A program made the position numbers and the translations under genes. Positions 22,183 through 29,592 of a stretch of DNA of 32,277 bases are shown piece by piece; within the stretch, counting starts at the first letter, position 1; every line of letters starts with the position of its first letter. This stretch comes from Clostridia bacterium (lineage in GTDB: Bacteria > Bacillota > Clostridia > Oscillospirales > Acutalibacteraceae), in contig JAFRPB010000005.1 in the NCBI GenBank assembly GCA_017429345.1, forward strand, positions 1 to 32,277, written 5' to 3'. The notes beneath the pieces were generated by a model. The model was not told the DNA's origin. It saw only the letters and a program-made list of their open reading frames with translations, and searched no databases.

Positions 22183-25100
22183 TGTCGCTCGCCCCCTCTG
22201 TGATCAGAATCAATTCCATTTCACGGTCGGTATACGTCACCGGCTTGCGGGCGCACTCGTTCAGATCCCGCAGACACGCGCCGCGATACACGCAGTACTC
22301 GCAGGGAGAATCCTGCCCGTCGAAAACCGGATCGGGAAGAATATCTCCGCTGCGCAGACCCGCACCCATTTCGGCGATCTTACAGTCGATCAACCGGTGC
22401 AGATTCTCAAACTGGAACTCGGAGAGGACCGAGCCTTCCGCGATGCCGTTCCGCAGCCGCGCAGGCAGATAATTCTCTTCCTCGTCGGCCTTCATCGCCG
22501 CGAGCGATATCGGATCATCCAGCAGAATACCGCTCATCTTGCCGTTTTTACGGGTGCGGGAATCAAAACTGCCGCCACGGGTATTGGAAATATCACCCAG
22601 CTCCGCGGGAACGTAAAGCACGCCCGCGGGCAGGATCCTTCCGCCGTAACGCCGGCGGCCCCCGTCCCAGAGCGCCATCAGATAAACCAGCATCTGCAGA
22701 TTGAAGCCGTTCGGCACGTCGCCGAAGCGGAATTGTTTGGAATTCGTTTTATAATCCACGACGCGCAGATAGACGTCTTCGCCGCGACGGAAAAGATCCA
22801 CGCGATCGACCTTACCGCGCACGCCGATTGTGCCGCCGGACAGATCCCGCACGAAATACGGGGGAAGCCCGCCGGCGTCGCCCGACATTCCGATCGGCAG
22901 CTCAGTATCCACGGTGACAAAGCCCGCGCCGGCGAACTCCTCGGAGATACGGCGCAGAACAACGTTGATCACGTCGCCGTAGGAATCCACGATATATTTC
23001 ATCCGGCGGCTCTTTTCGGCAAGACCGGTCATAAACCGATCCGCGTATATTTTCAGGTAACGACGCACGGCGGCTCGCCTGTCATTCTCGCTCATCGCCG
23101 CGACGCCTGCGCTGCCGTATTCGTTGAATACGCATTCCAGCACGTAATGCACCGCGGAGCCGTTATTCGCGGGGGTAAGCTCCGCGCGGCGGCGCTGCTG
23201 CGCGAGCATCCCGTAGCTGCAGAAATAGGCGAAACGGCAGCCGTAATAACTCTCGATCTTCGAAGGCGTAATCATCACCGTATCACCGTAGAGCGCTTTT
23301 GCCGACGCCTCGCTGAGGCGCGGCATGCTGCGTCTTGCGAGCCGGTCGATCCCGCTCATACGGTCCGCGCCGCCGTTCGCGTTAAAATAAGCGATCAGCG
23401 CGCTGACGGAGCTCTCTGTCGAAAGCCAGTGAGAGGCGAGATACCGGAACGCGCTCTCTCTGCCGGCTGCGCGGTATCTGACGGGAACGTCGGAGAACTC
23501 GATAAACGCGTTCGCCGGCAGAATCTTTTTCAGAGATTCGATAATCTCCGAGGGCTCAAGGCGATCCTGCGCCGTGTTTTTCATCGCGTATGTGATATAA
23601 AGCTTCTCAGAAGCGTGAGAAAACGCGCGATAGCATATGAATCTCTCCCGCTCGGCAAGAAAGTCCGAATCACCGGAGATCTCCGCGCCCGCTTCGGCGA
23701 TCGTGCGCCGCTCGCTGTCGGAAAACACGCCCTTCGCTTTGACGGAAAGCGGGAAAACGCCTTCCGTGACGCCGACGACGATAACGGCTTTTTTATCGGT
23801 CAGACGAATTCTATCCGCGCTGCCGACGGTCACCGCGTCGAGCTCCTGGGGGGCAACGCCGACTGCGGTATTCCCGACCGTTTCGGCAAACAGCCCGAAA
23901 AAGCGTTTCGGATCGAGATACCGCTCGCCCAGCGCGTCGAACATATCGGTAAAGCACTCGATCAGCTCGTTATACGCGGCGATCGCCGTCTGCGCCTCGT
24001 CGTTTTTCCCTTCGGAAGAAAGAATGGAAGCCGTTTTTTTCGTCTTTTCCCCGGCGTTGACGGCGAGCAGCCGACTGTACAGCGCGCGCAGAATCTCGCC
24101 GCTGTTTTTGCCTTTGATCCGCGCGCGGAACGAGGCAAAGGACGATACGACCGTTTCGCGCATTTCGTTCAGCCGTTCGAGCAGCGCCGAAGCGTCGTCG
24201 CTCATCTCATCTCCGAAGCCGCGGGGATTGTATTTCCATTCCCGTTTCCACTCCGCGCCGTCGATATCGAACGTTAAAAGATAATTGTCAAGCTGATTGA
24301 TCTCGTCGGCATCGTATTCGGTCATGCCGCTGCGCAGCATACGCAGGATCGCGTCGGTGGAAATCGAGGAAAGCGCGTTTTCCGCGAAGGCGAGAATATA
24401 CGCCGCCGCGCCCTCCCACGCGATGCTCCGGCGGAAATCCCGGAATACCGGCAGACCGTATCGCGCGAACGCCGAAGCAAGATCCGCACTGTAGGCGTCC
24501 CCGCGCTCGATCACGGCGATATCGCGGCAGCGCCAGCCTTTCTCATAGATCAGCTTTTTCGCTGTCAGAGCCGCAAATTCGCATTCCTCCGTCACGCAGC
24601 CGCATCTGCAGACCGTCACGTCGCTCCGAGCGCCTTCATACGGAAACTGCTCCGTATCAAACAGATCATTTTCAAGATACGAAAGCTCGTCGGAACCGTA
24701 ATATGATTCCGTCAGCCGCACGGTCGGCGCGATCCGGATATTGTTCTTTTTCGCCAGCGCAGTCACGTCAACGCAGCTTTTGCGCGGCAGGGCGAAGGAG
24801 ATATCATTCGGGTTCTCCGGATCTGCGCAGAATGTGACGAATACTTCGGGACAATACTCGATCAGCCGCTCGGTAAGCGTCAGCTCATCGGCGGTAAAGC
24901 CGCTGAATTCATCGATAAAAACGCAGATATCATGCTCTTCGCTATGAGAAGCGAAAAGCTCCGAGGCGCGGGGAAGGTTGCTTTTTCTGTCGCTGTAGCC
25001 GCGGATCAGCTGCGCGTTATAAACGCCGAGGATCAGGGAAAGGTCCTTCAGCTTCTTTGAAAGCGCCTCATTCTCTGCGTCGAGCTCGAGAGCGCCGAGC

Positions 25101-25504
25101 GCTTCGGGCGAGATACACGCCTGCTTGAGCTCGATATCCGCCGTAATCAGCTCCGAGGCGAGTCTGCGGCGGTTTCGCACTTTGCCGTAAACGGAAAGCC
25201 TGTCCCACAGATCGTCAAGCGCGAGATTCATCAGCATCACGCGCCCGCGGTCCGAAATATACGGCGTGTGCCCCGGCTCGTATTTCTCGATCAGTTTATC
25301 CGCCAGACGGCTGAAGCTGCACACGTCGGTATTTGCCGCAGCCTCGGCCGAACAGTTCTGCAGAACGAGTTTTTCCGCCTCGAAGGAGAACTGCTCCGGC
25401 ACGATGAAAAGGCACCGCCGACCGGCGGAGCCCCGTTCATCAATCAAACGATATAAAAGCGCGCTTTTTCCGCTGCGCGCCCTGCCTGTAATGGGAGTGA
25501 GCAT
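22175..25504 (-). CDS. addB: ATP-dependent helicase/nuclease subunit B
   Basis: A 1109-residue AddB, partner of AddA; it carries the second nuclease domain and an iron-sulfur cluster. The N-terminus has a Walker A-like loop GRARSGKSALL (7-17). The C-terminal part has the nuclease motif VVDYKTNSKQF. The cluster cysteines appear as one in YGCRFAYFC and three in PCEYCVYRGACL. GAGGTGA lies just before the ATG at 25504. Upstream on the same strand, after a heptad element of about 200 bases, is rnpB, so some addB transcription could come from read-through. A TATAAT-like -10 on the minus strand at 25581-25586 lies inside that element, with no clear -35. Confidence 0.93.
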   Translation of the reverse strand: MLTPITGRARSGKSALLYRLIDERGSAGRRCLFIVPEQFSFEAEKLVLQNCSAEAAANTDVCSFSRLADKLIEKYEPGHTPYISDRGRVMLMNLALDDLWDRLSVYGKVRNRRRLASELITADIELKQACISPEALGALELDAENEALSKKLKDLSLILGVYNAQLIRGYSDRKSNLPRASELFASHSEEHDICVFIDEFSGFTADELTLTERLIEYCPEVFVTFCADPENPNDISFALPRKSCVDVTALAKKNNIRIAPTVRLTESYYGSDELSYLENDLFDTEQFPYEGARSDVTVCRCGCVTEECEFAALTAKKLIYEKGWRCRDIAVIERGDAYSADLASAFARYGLPVFRDFRRSIAWEGAAAYILAFAENALSSISTDAILRMLRSGMTEYDADEINQLDNYLLTFDIDGAEWKREWKYNPRGFGDEMSDDASALLERLNEMRETVVSSFASFRARIKGKNSGEILRALYSRLLAVNAGEKTKKTASILSSEGKNDEAQTAIAAYNELIECFTDMFDALGERYLDPKRFFGLFAETVGNTAVGVAPQELDAVTVGSADRIRLTDKKAVIVVGVTEGVFPLSVKAKGVFSDSERRTIAEAGAEISGDSDFLAERERFICYRAFSHASEKLYITYAMKNTAQDRLEPSEIIESLKKILPANAFIEFSDVPVRYRAAGRESAFRYLASHWLSTESSVSALIAYFNANGGADRMSGIDRLARRSMPRLSEASAKALYGDTVMITPSKIESYYGCRFAYFCSYGMLAQQRRRAELTPANNGSAVHYVLECVFNEYGSAGVAAMSENDRRAAVRRYLKIYADRFMTGLAEKSRRMKYIVDSYGDVINVVLRRISEEFAGAGFVTVDTELPIGMSGDAGGLPPYFVRDLSGGTIGVRGKVDRVDLFRRGEDVYLRVVDYKTNSKQFRFGDVPNGFNLQMLVYLMALWDGGRRRYGGRILPAGVLYVPAELGDISNTRGGSFDSRTRKNGKMSGILLDDPISLAAMKADEEENYLPARLRNGIAEGSVLSEFQFENLHRLIDCKIAEMGAGLRSGDILPDPVFDGQDSPCEYCVYRGACLRDLNECARKPVTYTDREMELILITEGASDNE

Positions 25505-25550
25505 AGGTCACCTCGGAGTTAAAGATTGATTTGTCGAGCTGTCGCTCGAA

Positions 25551-25571
25551 GGGATAAGGGATGAGGGATGA
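25551..25571. repeat. Heptad array, left arm, units GGGATGA
   Basis: Three units in register (GGGATAA, GGGATGA, GGGATGA), after the half-site AAAGATTGATTTGTCGAG at 25521-25538 upstream of addB. Confidence 0.75.
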
Positions 25572-25674
25572 GAGAACGAAATTATACTCTCTGCGTCTCG
25601 GTTTATTATTACAATTTATCGTTTTAAATTGACGCAATCGTGTTATTTGAGGCAGAAATGATATTAGACAAGCC

Positions 25675-25702
25675 CTTATTCCTCATCGCTCATCCCTCAT
25701 CC
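25675..25702. repeat. Heptad array, right arm, units CTCATCC
   Basis: Four units in register (CTTATTC, CTCATCG, CTCATCC, CTCATCC). The opposite strand reads GGATGAG, matching the left arm at 25551-25571, so this is an inverted pair about 100 bases apart. Confidence 0.85.
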
Positions 25703-25704
25703 CT

Positions 25705-25741
25705 AAATCCTGATTTGTCGCGCAGCGACAAATCAGGATTT
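25705..25741. terminator. Palindrome at the 3' end of rnpB
   Basis: Perfect 17-bp arms (AAATCCTGATTTGTCGC) with a three-base loop, starting three bases after the RNase P RNA 3' end on the minus strand. Likely terminates rnpB and forms the outer boundary of the heptad element. Confidence 0.75.
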
Positions 25742-25743
25742 AT

Positions 25744-26091
25744 GAAAGTAAATCTGTAAGCCGAGTTCTGTCATTGAAGGCAGTCATCTATCTTTGCTTT
25801 CCGTTGCCGAAAAGCTCCGGCGAAAAACGCCGTGCCACCCGTCGGAGTTAACGTCGAGCAAACAACTCCTGTCGGTGTTGCTTCGGATAGGGTTTACAGG
25901 GCTGCGCGGTTACCCGTGCAGCCGGTGAGCTCTTACCTCGCCTTTCCACCCTTACCCCCGAAAACGGAGGCGGTATATCTCTGTTGCACTTTCCCTAAGG
26001 TCACCCTCGGCGGCCGTTAGCCGTTATCCTGCTCTGTGAAGCTCGGACTTTCCTCACGGTAAAACACCGCGCGACTGCCCGATTTACTTTC
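25744..26091 (-). ncRNA. rnpB: RNase P RNA, bacterial type A
   Basis: The catalytic RNA of RNase P, which removes 5' leaders from tRNA precursors. On the minus strand it carries the conserved blocks GAGGAAAGTCCGAGC, ACAGAGCAGGATAACGGC, AGGGAAAGTGCAACAGAGA, GGTAAGAGCTCACCGGC and, near the 3' end, AGAACTCGGCTTACAG. The 5' end (GAAAGTAAATC, 26091-26081) pairs perfectly with the 3' end (GATTTACTTTC, 25754-25744) to form an 11-bp P1 helix, which fixes both ends within a few bases. The layout fits the ancestral type A, as usual in Clostridia, rather than the Bacillus type B. Length about 348 nucleotides. Confidence 0.96.
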
Positions 26092-26097
26092 GGATAT

Positions 26098-26126
26098 ATT
26101 TTACTATTTTTTCAGAATAAAGTCAA
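26098..26126 (-). promoter_or_regulatory. Sigma70 promoter of rnpB
   Basis: On the minus strand TTGACT (26126-26121), a 17-base spacer and TAAAAT (26103-26098). The expected start is near 26091, exactly where the P1 helix begins. Confidence 0.85.
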
Positions 26127-26130
26127 GGGA

Positions 26131-26175
26131 AAACCTGATTTGCCGGAGCGCTTCGCGCCCCGGCAAATCAGGTTT
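26131..26175. repeat. Palindrome bordering a heptad element upstream of rnpB
   Basis: Arms AAACCTGATTTGCCGG and complement with inner GCGC-TTC-GCGC; one A/C mismatch. Same family as 25705-25741 and 27961-28005. It sits upstream of the rnpB promoter, so it is not a terminator of rnpB. Confidence 0.75.
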
Positions 26176-26176
26176 C

Positions 26177-26204
26177 GGATATCGGGGATCGGATTTCGCG
26201 AATC
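26177..26204. repeat. Heptad array, left arm, units GGATATC/GGGGATC
   Basis: Four units (GGATATC, GGGGATC, GGATTTC, GCGAATC) followed by GTGCTTGT. Nearly identical to 28007-28034, with the same flanking palindrome type. Confidence 0.85.
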
Positions 26205-26283
26205 GTGCTTGTATATTATGCTTTCTTTGCTCCTTCCTGATTTAGCTGAGTTTATTTTATAATACGAGCAGCGGTTTCGGCAC

Positions 26284-26311
26284 GATATCCGATTCCCGAT
26301 CCCCGATATCC
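26284..26311. repeat. Heptad array, right arm, units GATATCC/GATCCCC
   Basis: Four units (GATATCC, GATTCCC, GATCCCC, GATATCC) preceded by GGTTTCGGCAC. Inverted partner of 26177-26204 and homologous to 28112-28139. Confidence 0.85.
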
Positions 26312-26377
26312 GCGTATAAATAAACACATCCCACGAAAATTATATACTTCCCGCGTCGTTTGTTCACAGAATGGTTA

Positions 26378-26407
26378 TTGAATTCCGGTATCGGGGTATG
26401 ATAGAAT
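26378..26407 (+). promoter_or_regulatory. Possible promoter of the epimerase-like gene
   Basis: TTGAAT (26378-26383), an 18-base spacer and TAGAAT (26402-26407). The leader would be about 45 bases. The spacer itself includes GGTATCGGGG, resembling a heptad fragment. Confidence 0.5.
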
Positions 26408-26456
26408 ATAAAATAAATATACAATTGTTTATTTCAGTAAAGCGAGGTATTCTGCG

Positions 26457-27962
26457 ATGGGCAAAACGGTATTTCTGACAGGCGCTTCCGGAAATATGGG
26501 CTGGGCAGGCTTCAACGAGATCTACAACGATCCGGCGAAGCATACGCTTGTGGTGCTGCTGCGCGGCAACGAAAAGAACAAGCTTAAATTCCGCAAATTC
26601 GAGGGTGATTCCCGTGTGCGTATCATCTGGGGGGATCTTACGGATTACGACACCGTGCTCGCCGGCGTGCGCGGCGCGGACGTGGTGCTGCATGTGGGCG
26701 GCATGGTCTCCCCCGCGGCGGACTATTTTCCGAAGAAGACCCTCGACACGAACACCGCGGCGGCGATGAACATCGTCAACGCCGTGCAGGCGCAGCCCAA
26801 TAAAGACGATATCCGCGTGGTGTATATCGGCACTGTCGCGGAGACGGGTGACCGCAATCCGCCGATCCACTGGGGCAGAACGGGCGACCCGATCAAGATC
26901 AGCGTCTACGACCACTACGCCATCAGCAAGGTCATCGCCGAGCGCATCTTTGCCGAATCCGGTCTCAAGCATTGGGTCTCGCTGCGCCAGTCGGGCATTC
27001 TCTACGCGAATATTCTGAAAAACTTCGACCCGATCATGTTCCACGTGCCGATCAACGGCGTTCTCGAGTGGGCGACGGTAGAGGATTCCGCGACGCTGCT
27101 CGATCACCTGTGCGCCGACGATATCCCCGAGGACTTCTGGCGCGGCTTCTACAACATCGGCAGCGGCGATCAGTACCGCATCACGAACTTCGAGTTTGAA
27201 GAGCTGCTGCTGGACACCATCGGTCTGGGCGACCCGCGCAAGCTGTTTCAACCGAACTGGTTCATTACGCGCAATTTCCACGGCCAGTGGTACGCGGATT
27301 CGGACAAGCTCGAAGAATATCTGCACTTCCGCCATAACGTGCCCGTGCGGCAGTATTTCAAACGTCTGCGCGATCAGGCGCCGCCGTATTTCCGTCTCGC
27401 GGTACTTGCAAAGCCCTTTGCGAAAATCGTCGGCAAGGTTGGCCTCGAGCCGCTGACGAAAACGAAGACCTACGGCACCATGTCATGGATCGGCGACCGC
27501 GTCGAAGACCGCATCAGCGCTTATTACGGTTCGATCGAGGACTGGGAAAAGATTCCCGGCTGGAACGAGTTCAAGATCATCCGTCCGAGTGAGACGCCAA
27601 ACCTTCTCGACCACGGCTACGACGAGACGAAGCCTCTTTCGGAGCTCGATCTTGAGGATATGAAGAAGGCCGCGGCGTTCCGCGGCGGCGAATGCCTCTC
27701 CGAATCGATGGAGAAGGGTGACCTGTTCACGCCGCTCAAATGGAAATCCGCCCGCGGGAATGAATTCTCTATGACGCCAAACCTCGTTCTGCGCGGCGGC
27801 CATTGGTGCCCCGACGAGCTGCCGATGCCCTGGGATTACGACACCGAGGCGCGCATCAATCCCTTCTTCGCGCAGGTATGGTACCCGCTGCATGACAAGC
27901 ACGAAAATAATTTCTACGACAAGACGATCTATAAGGGCTACGCGGGGTATGAGAAGCTGTAA
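26457..27962 (+). CDS. NAD-dependent epimerase/dehydratase-like protein with C-terminal extension
   Basis: A 501-residue extended-SDR protein. The NAD(P) loop is TGASGNMG (8-15), a conserved D follows in WGDLTDYD, and YDHYAISK gives the catalytic Y-x-x-x-K. The SDR part covers about the first 310 residues. The remaining 190 residues contain SMTPNLVLRGGHWCPDELP and PFFAQVWYPLHDKHENNF, which I do not recognise from classical sugar epimerases; this makes the protein unusually long. It may oxidise, epimerise or reduce a sugar-nucleotide or other metabolite; substrate unknown. GAGG lies 9 bases before the ATG. No operon partner. The stop TAA is the first element of a palindrome. Confidence 0.8.
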   Translation: MGKTVFLTGASGNMGWAGFNEIYNDPAKHTLVVLLRGNEKNKLKFRKFEGDSRVRIIWGDLTDYDTVLAGVRGADVVLHVGGMVSPAADYFPKKTLDTNTAAAMNIVNAVQAQPNKDDIRVVYIGTVAETGDRNPPIHWGRTGDPIKISVYDHYAISKVIAERIFAESGLKHWVSLRQSGILYANILKNFDPIMFHVPINGVLEWATVEDSATLLDHLCADDIPEDFWRGFYNIGSGDQYRITNFEFEELLLDTIGLGDPRKLFQPNWFITRNFHGQWYADSDKLEEYLHFRHNVPVRQYFKRLRDQAPPYFRLAVLAKPFAKIVGKVGLEPLTKTKTYGTMSWIGDRVEDRISAYYGSIEDWEKIPGWNEFKIIRPSETPNLLDHGYDETKPLSELDLEDMKKAAAFRGGECLSESMEKGDLFTPLKWKSARGNEFSMTPNLVLRGGHWCPDELPMPWDYDTEARINPFFAQVWYPLHDKHENNFYDKTIYKGYAGYEKL

Positions 27963-28005
27963 ATTCTGATGATCGGGCAGCTTCGCTGCCCGATCATCAG
28001 AATTT
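27961..28005. terminator. Perfect palindrome at the stop codon of the epimerase-like gene
   Basis: 21-bp arms built on AAATTCTGATGATCGGGC with a TTC loop. Its first two bases are the last two of the TAA stop. Likely terminator and boundary of the following heptad element. Confidence 0.85.
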
Positions 28006-28006
28006 C

Positions 28007-28034
28007 GGATATCGGGGATCGGATATCGCGAATC
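28007..28034. repeat. Heptad array, left arm, units GGATATC/GGGGATC
   Basis: GGATATC, GGGGATC, GGATATC, GCGAATC followed by GTGCTTGT. Differs from the array at 26177-26204 by one base. Confidence 0.85.
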
Positions 28035-28111
28035 GTGCTTGTGAATTATATTATATTTCTCTTTATACATTTGCAGTGTTAATTGTATGATTTGAGCCAC
28101 GGTTTCAGCAC

Positions 28112-28139
28112 GATATCCGATCCCTGATCCCCGAAATCC
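28112..28139. repeat. Heptad array, right arm, units GATATCC/GATCCCC
   Basis: GATATCC, GATCCCT, GATCCCC, GAAATCC preceded by GGTTTCAGCAC, then a half-site CTCGACAAATCAGCATT at 28153-28169. Inverted partner of 28007-28034. Confidence 0.85.
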
Positions 28140-28190
28140 GCGAAAAACAAATCTCGACAAATCAGCATTCAAGCATAAAATATCACAAAT

Positions 28191-28213
28191 AAGCCGCCTT
28201 TTCGGCGGCTTTT
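28191..28213 (+). terminator. Intrinsic terminator
   Basis: AAGCCGCC-TTTTC-GGCGGCTT with a short T-run. It lies 230 bases after the epimerase-like gene and right before the promoter at 28262, so it may isolate the next gene. Confidence 0.75.
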
Positions 28214-28268
28214 CTCTTGTAAACGTGATGTCGTGAAATCGTTTTTTCTGCAGCTTTTCTCTTGTAAA
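28208..28268. repeat. 16-bp direct repeat GCTTTTCTCTTGTAAA
   Basis: Exact copies at 28208-28223 and 28253-28268, 45 bp apart. The second contains the -35 box of the HAD promoter; the first overlaps the terminator tail. Confidence 0.8.
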
Positions 28269-28290
28269 AACAAATAATATATGTTAAAAT
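28262..28290 (+). promoter_or_regulatory. Promoter upstream of the HAD phosphatase
   Basis: TTGTAA (28262-28267), 17 bases and TAAAAT (28285-28290) with TG before the -10. It would give a leader of about 165 bases made largely of heptad units. Confidence 0.6.
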
Positions 28291-28315
28291 GTTATTTTAT
28301 AAAAGAACCTTAACC

Positions 28316-28329
28316 GATCCCCGATATCC
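28316..28329. repeat. Short heptad remnant GATCCCC-GATATCC
   Basis: Two units followed by GAATC. They match the right arms at 26284 and 28112 and suggest a third, decayed copy. Confidence 0.55.
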
Positions 28330-28383
28330 GAATCAAATATACGCCCCCGCTCCAATCGGTCCGCTATGTTGATTTAACACACC

Positions 28384-28418
28384 GGAGATCGGAAATCGGA
28401 GCTCGGAGTTCGGATCGA
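28384..28418. repeat. Heptad array, left arm, units GGAGATC/GGAGTTC
   Basis: Five units in register: GGAGATC, GGAAATC, GGAGCTC, GGAGTTC, GGATCGA. Confidence 0.8.
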
Positions 28419-28423
28419 GGCAT

Positions 28424-28451
28424 CCAATCCCCAATCCCCATTCCCCAATCT
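28424..28451. repeat. Heptad array, right arm, units CCAATCC
   Basis: Four units in register: CCAATCC, CCAATCC, CCATTCC, CCAATCT. On the other strand this is GGATTGG/GGGGATT, related to the left arm. It ends nine bases before the HAD start codon. The unit is strikingly like cyanobacterial STRR heptamers. Confidence 0.85.
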
Positions 28452-28459
28452 CCAAACAA

Positions 28460-29293
28460 ATGGATCTCTACATTTCCGACCTTGACGGTACGCTTCTGAA
28501 TAACGAGCACCGCGTCAGCGAAACTTCAGCGGCGATCATCAACGAACTGATTGATCGCGGGCTGAATTTCTCGGTGGCGACGGCGCGCAATATCGGCACG
28601 GCGTTCGATAAGATCGCCCCGCTGCGGCTTCGCACGCCCGTTTCGTTCATGAACGGCGTGTTTATCTACGCGCAGAACGATCCGAAGCCGCTCTCCGTGC
28701 TTCCGCTGCCCGCCGATCAGGCAAAGATCCTGCTGACCGAGGCCAAAAAGGTCGGCGCGTCGCCCATGTTTTACTCGCTCAACAACCGTACCGACAAGAT
28801 AGAACTGCAGTACGCGGATCTGAATTTTCCGGCGCGGCGCGCATTTTACGAGGCGCGGAAAAACAGCGTTTACAAACAGTTTATCCGCGCGGACGCATAC
28901 GAATTCCGCGACGAATGCACGCCGGTCTATATCAATTTTCTGGAAGAGTACGACGTTCTTCTGCGCGTGCAGCCGATCATTGAAACGCTGCCGGATATTC
29001 ACAGCGTATTCTATTTCGATCCGGTTCTTCAGGCATGGTATCTCGAATCGTTCTCCGCGAAGGCAGGCAAGGCTTCGGGCGCGAAAAGGATCGCGGAAAT
29101 GATCGGCGCCGAGCGCATCATCTGCTTCGGCGACAACGAAAACGACCGCTCGATGTTCATGATCGCGGACGAATGCTACGCGACCGCCAACGCGGACGAA
29201 AACATCAGAGCGATCGCCGACGGCGTGATCGGAGACTGCAACGAGGACGGCGTCGCTCTGTTTTTGCAGAAAAGGTTTCTGCAGAAACAGTGA
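28460..29293 (+). CDS. Cof-type HAD-superfamily phosphatase
   Basis: A 277-residue Cof/YbjI-type HAD hydrolase that removes phosphate from small metabolites. Motif I is SDLDGTLL (nucleophile D7, acid D9), motif II region FSVATARN, and motifs III/IV GAKRIAEMIG and CFGDNENDRSMF. The C2B cap lies between. Substrate unknown. The start is ATG 28460; there is no Shine-Dalgarno sequence, because the leader ends with the CCAATCC heptad array and then CCAAACAA. No other in-frame start would keep motif I intact. The stop codon TGA (29291-29293) is inside the first heptad of the next array. Both ends of the gene are therefore formed by repeat DNA. Confidence 0.88.
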   Translation: MDLYISDLDGTLLNNEHRVSETSAAIINELIDRGLNFSVATARNIGTAFDKIAPLRLRTPVSFMNGVFIYAQNDPKPLSVLPLPADQAKILLTEAKKVGASPMFYSLNNRTDKIELQYADLNFPARRAFYEARKNSVYKQFIRADAYEFRDECTPVYINFLEEYDVLLRVQPIIETLPDIHSVFYFDPVLQAWYLESFSAKAGKASGAKRIAEMIGAERIICFGDNENDRSMFMIADECYATANADENIRAIADGVIGDCNEDGVALFLQKRFLQKQ

Positions 29294-29323
29294 AAAGTGA
29301 GAAGTGAAATGTGAAAAGTGTGA
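29289..29323. repeat. Heptad array, left arm, units AGTGAAA
   Basis: Five units in register: AGTGAAA, AGTGAGA, AGTGAAA, TGTGAAA, AGTGTGA. The HAD stop codon lies in the first unit. Inverted partner of the array at 29343-29573 (TTTCACA, TCTCACA). Confidence 0.85.
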
Positions 29324-29342
29324 ACGCCGGATTATAGATTCC

Positions 29343-29573
29343 GTTCTCCTCTCACCGTTCGCTGTTCACCGTTCACCGTTCACTGTTCACTGTTCACTGT
29401 TCACCGTTCACTGTTCACTGTTCGCTGTTCTCTGTTCACTGTTCACCGTTCACTGTTCTCTGTTCACTGTTCACCGTTCACTGTTCACTGTTCACCGTTC
29501 ACTGTTCACATTTCACATCTCACATTTCACATCTCACATTTTACATCTCACATTTCACATCTCACATTTCACA
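29343..29573. repeat. Long heptad array, 33 units, GTTCACT to TTTCACA
   Basis: Thirty-three consecutive 7-bp units in perfect register over 231 bp. Units 1-23 are mostly GTTCACT or GTTCACC, with GTTCGCT and GTTCTCT variants; units 24-33 switch to TTTCACA alternating with TCTCACA, a 14-bp period. It ends 20 bases before the HD-domain start codon, immediately before the ribosome binding site. Confidence 0.95.
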
Positions 29574-29592
29574 TATATTCCGGAGGCAAACT

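Noticed and set aside
19108-22203. Several plus-strand open frames opposite addA and addB
   Set aside because: They shift frame repeatedly, have no recognisable domains and mirror the helicase/nuclease genes.
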